A stretch of 64,000 nt of DNA from Ganoderma boninense (lineage: Eukaryota; Basidiomycota; Agaricomycetes; Polyporales; Polyporaceae): positions 806,001-870,000 of the forward strand of contig CM035309.1 in the NCBI GenBank assembly GCA_002900995.3. The letters run 5' to 3'. Made by a program: the position numbers and the translations under genes. The notes below the pieces were generated by a model. The model was not told the DNA's origin, did no database searches, and saw only the letters and a program-made list of their open reading frames with translations. Shown here piece by piece: positions 62,971-64,000 of the stretch; position 1 is the stretch's first letter; each line of letters begins with the position of its first letter.

Positions 62971-64000
62971 GGTCGACAGCGTTAGTTGTGGGGGGGTATA
63001 GAGCGATTGAAGATGATGAAGGGAAAAAGGAAAAGAAGGACGGCGGTAGAGGAGAATATATGGCAGACCAGGGAGAGACAGAGGCCATCACATCACACAA
63101 ATTGCATTCCAACAATGCCTCGGCAATTCCCCGTGTACAAATACGCCACAACACCAACGCCCGGACCAGCGCTTGGACCACCTCCTCGGCGCTTGCCAAA
63201 TCTATATCCACTGCAGCCCTCAACGTTCTTCATACGCTGGGCTTTTGACACGAGGAAGCTCGTATTGAGTCGATGGACGCCAATAACAGAGACCCGCCTT
63301 GCCGCCTTTTCCCAGTGCCATGGCCGCCCCGTCTAGCTGATCACCAGTCTGCTCGACCCTTCTTTTTCAGAACAGCGCGCGACGAAGTGAGCGAGCGCCC
63401 GCAGGTTTGTTCAGAGAATGTCCCCCCATTTTTTCCGAAAGGGTTGGGGGAACGACTGTTACGATGCACGTTCTGGACACATACGGCGCACGGTAGCGAA
63501 CGGTTTGTTGAGAAGAACCCAGCTAAAACCGCTAAGTAATAGTGAGTACGCCATATGCGTCTTGTATGCATATCTGGACAGCGAAGGCGAGCAGACGTAC
63601 AAACGGCTCAGGAAAATCCAACCGTGATATAACCCAGGCTTTCGGCCCTCGACTCCCTGGCGCCACCGTCGGCCTTCCATTGGCAATCATCAGGACAGAC
63701 CGCAACTACATACTGGCCCCCTCCATTCTCGCACTCTTCAGACAAGCCTCCCGACGAGGGCTGCTTACCACCGGCGGCGGTATGGTTTGCTTCACTTCAG
63801 GGGTGTGCGCCCAGGCCATGGGGGAGTCTAAAGCCTCATCAGGGTGGATCAGGATCAAAATCCCCCACGCCTGCGCTATAGCTCGCACAAATGCGCTACC
63901 GTGCCTCTGGATAGACTCATGTATCGACAGATCAGTGGCTCCGACTTTCCGAGACCATCAACGCGATGTATGCGTGGTACGAAGCGGGGGAAGTGTGCTG
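62971..64000. other. intergenic; possible small ORF at 63115
   Basis: A forward frame with ATG at 63115 (MPRQFPVYKYATTPTPGPAL) stays open to 63336. It could be a small Pro-rich protein or a first exon, but nothing downstream confirms it. No other gene is seen up to the window end. Confidence 0.35.

Overview
The window is nuclear DNA of a filamentous basidiomycete, most likely a wood-decay agaricomycete. Genes are broken by many short GT-AG introns of about 50-65 nt, coding DNA is GC-rich, and the gene set includes GH10 xylanases with CBM1 modules, GH18 chitinases, a GMC oxidoreductase and a chromodomain Ty3/gypsy retrotransposon. The species cannot be named from sequence alone.

Layout. 1.2-3.7 kb: PEX11-type peroxin (+). 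3.7-9.9 kb: gene-poor stretch. 9.9-14.8 kb: PMC1-type Ca2+-ATPase (+). 16.2-17.7 kb: iron-type alcohol dehydrogenase/maleylacetate reductase family (+). 18.6-23.8 kb: two CBM1-GH10 xylanases in opposite orientations with an SDR between them. 24.6-27.7 kb: PWP1 (-) and COQ9 (+) sharing a 192-bp divergent promoter. 28.4-34.4 kb: a copia-gag-like gene split by a complete 5.55-kb gypsy chromovirus with matching 216-bp LTRs and 5-bp target duplications. 35-36.5 kb: membrane protein of unknown function. 36.8-39.7 kb: GMC oxidoreductase (-). 41.7-53.0 kb: two related GH18 chitinases in opposite orientations, enclosing eIF3j, an ATG15-like lipase and a peroxisomal-type carrier. 53.6-54.6 kb: GST (-). 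55.5-60.8 kb: XRN1 (+). 61.6-63.0 kb: orphan nuclear-type protein (-).

The genes do not form one pathway. The xylanases, chitinases, GMC oxidoreductase and Fe-ADH fit plant-polymer degradation and fungal wall turnover. PEX11 and the carrier fit peroxisome function. XRN1, PWP1 and eIF3j are RNA-turnover and translation housekeeping genes.

Caution: many genes carry one or more single-base frame breaks, often next to short homopolymers. The two xylanase and two chitinase paralogues partly serve as each other's in-frame template. I read most breaks as residual sequencing indels, though individual genes could be true pseudogenes. Exon boundaries were placed by eye from GT/AG sites, reading frame and family similarity. 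Nothing was checked against a database.
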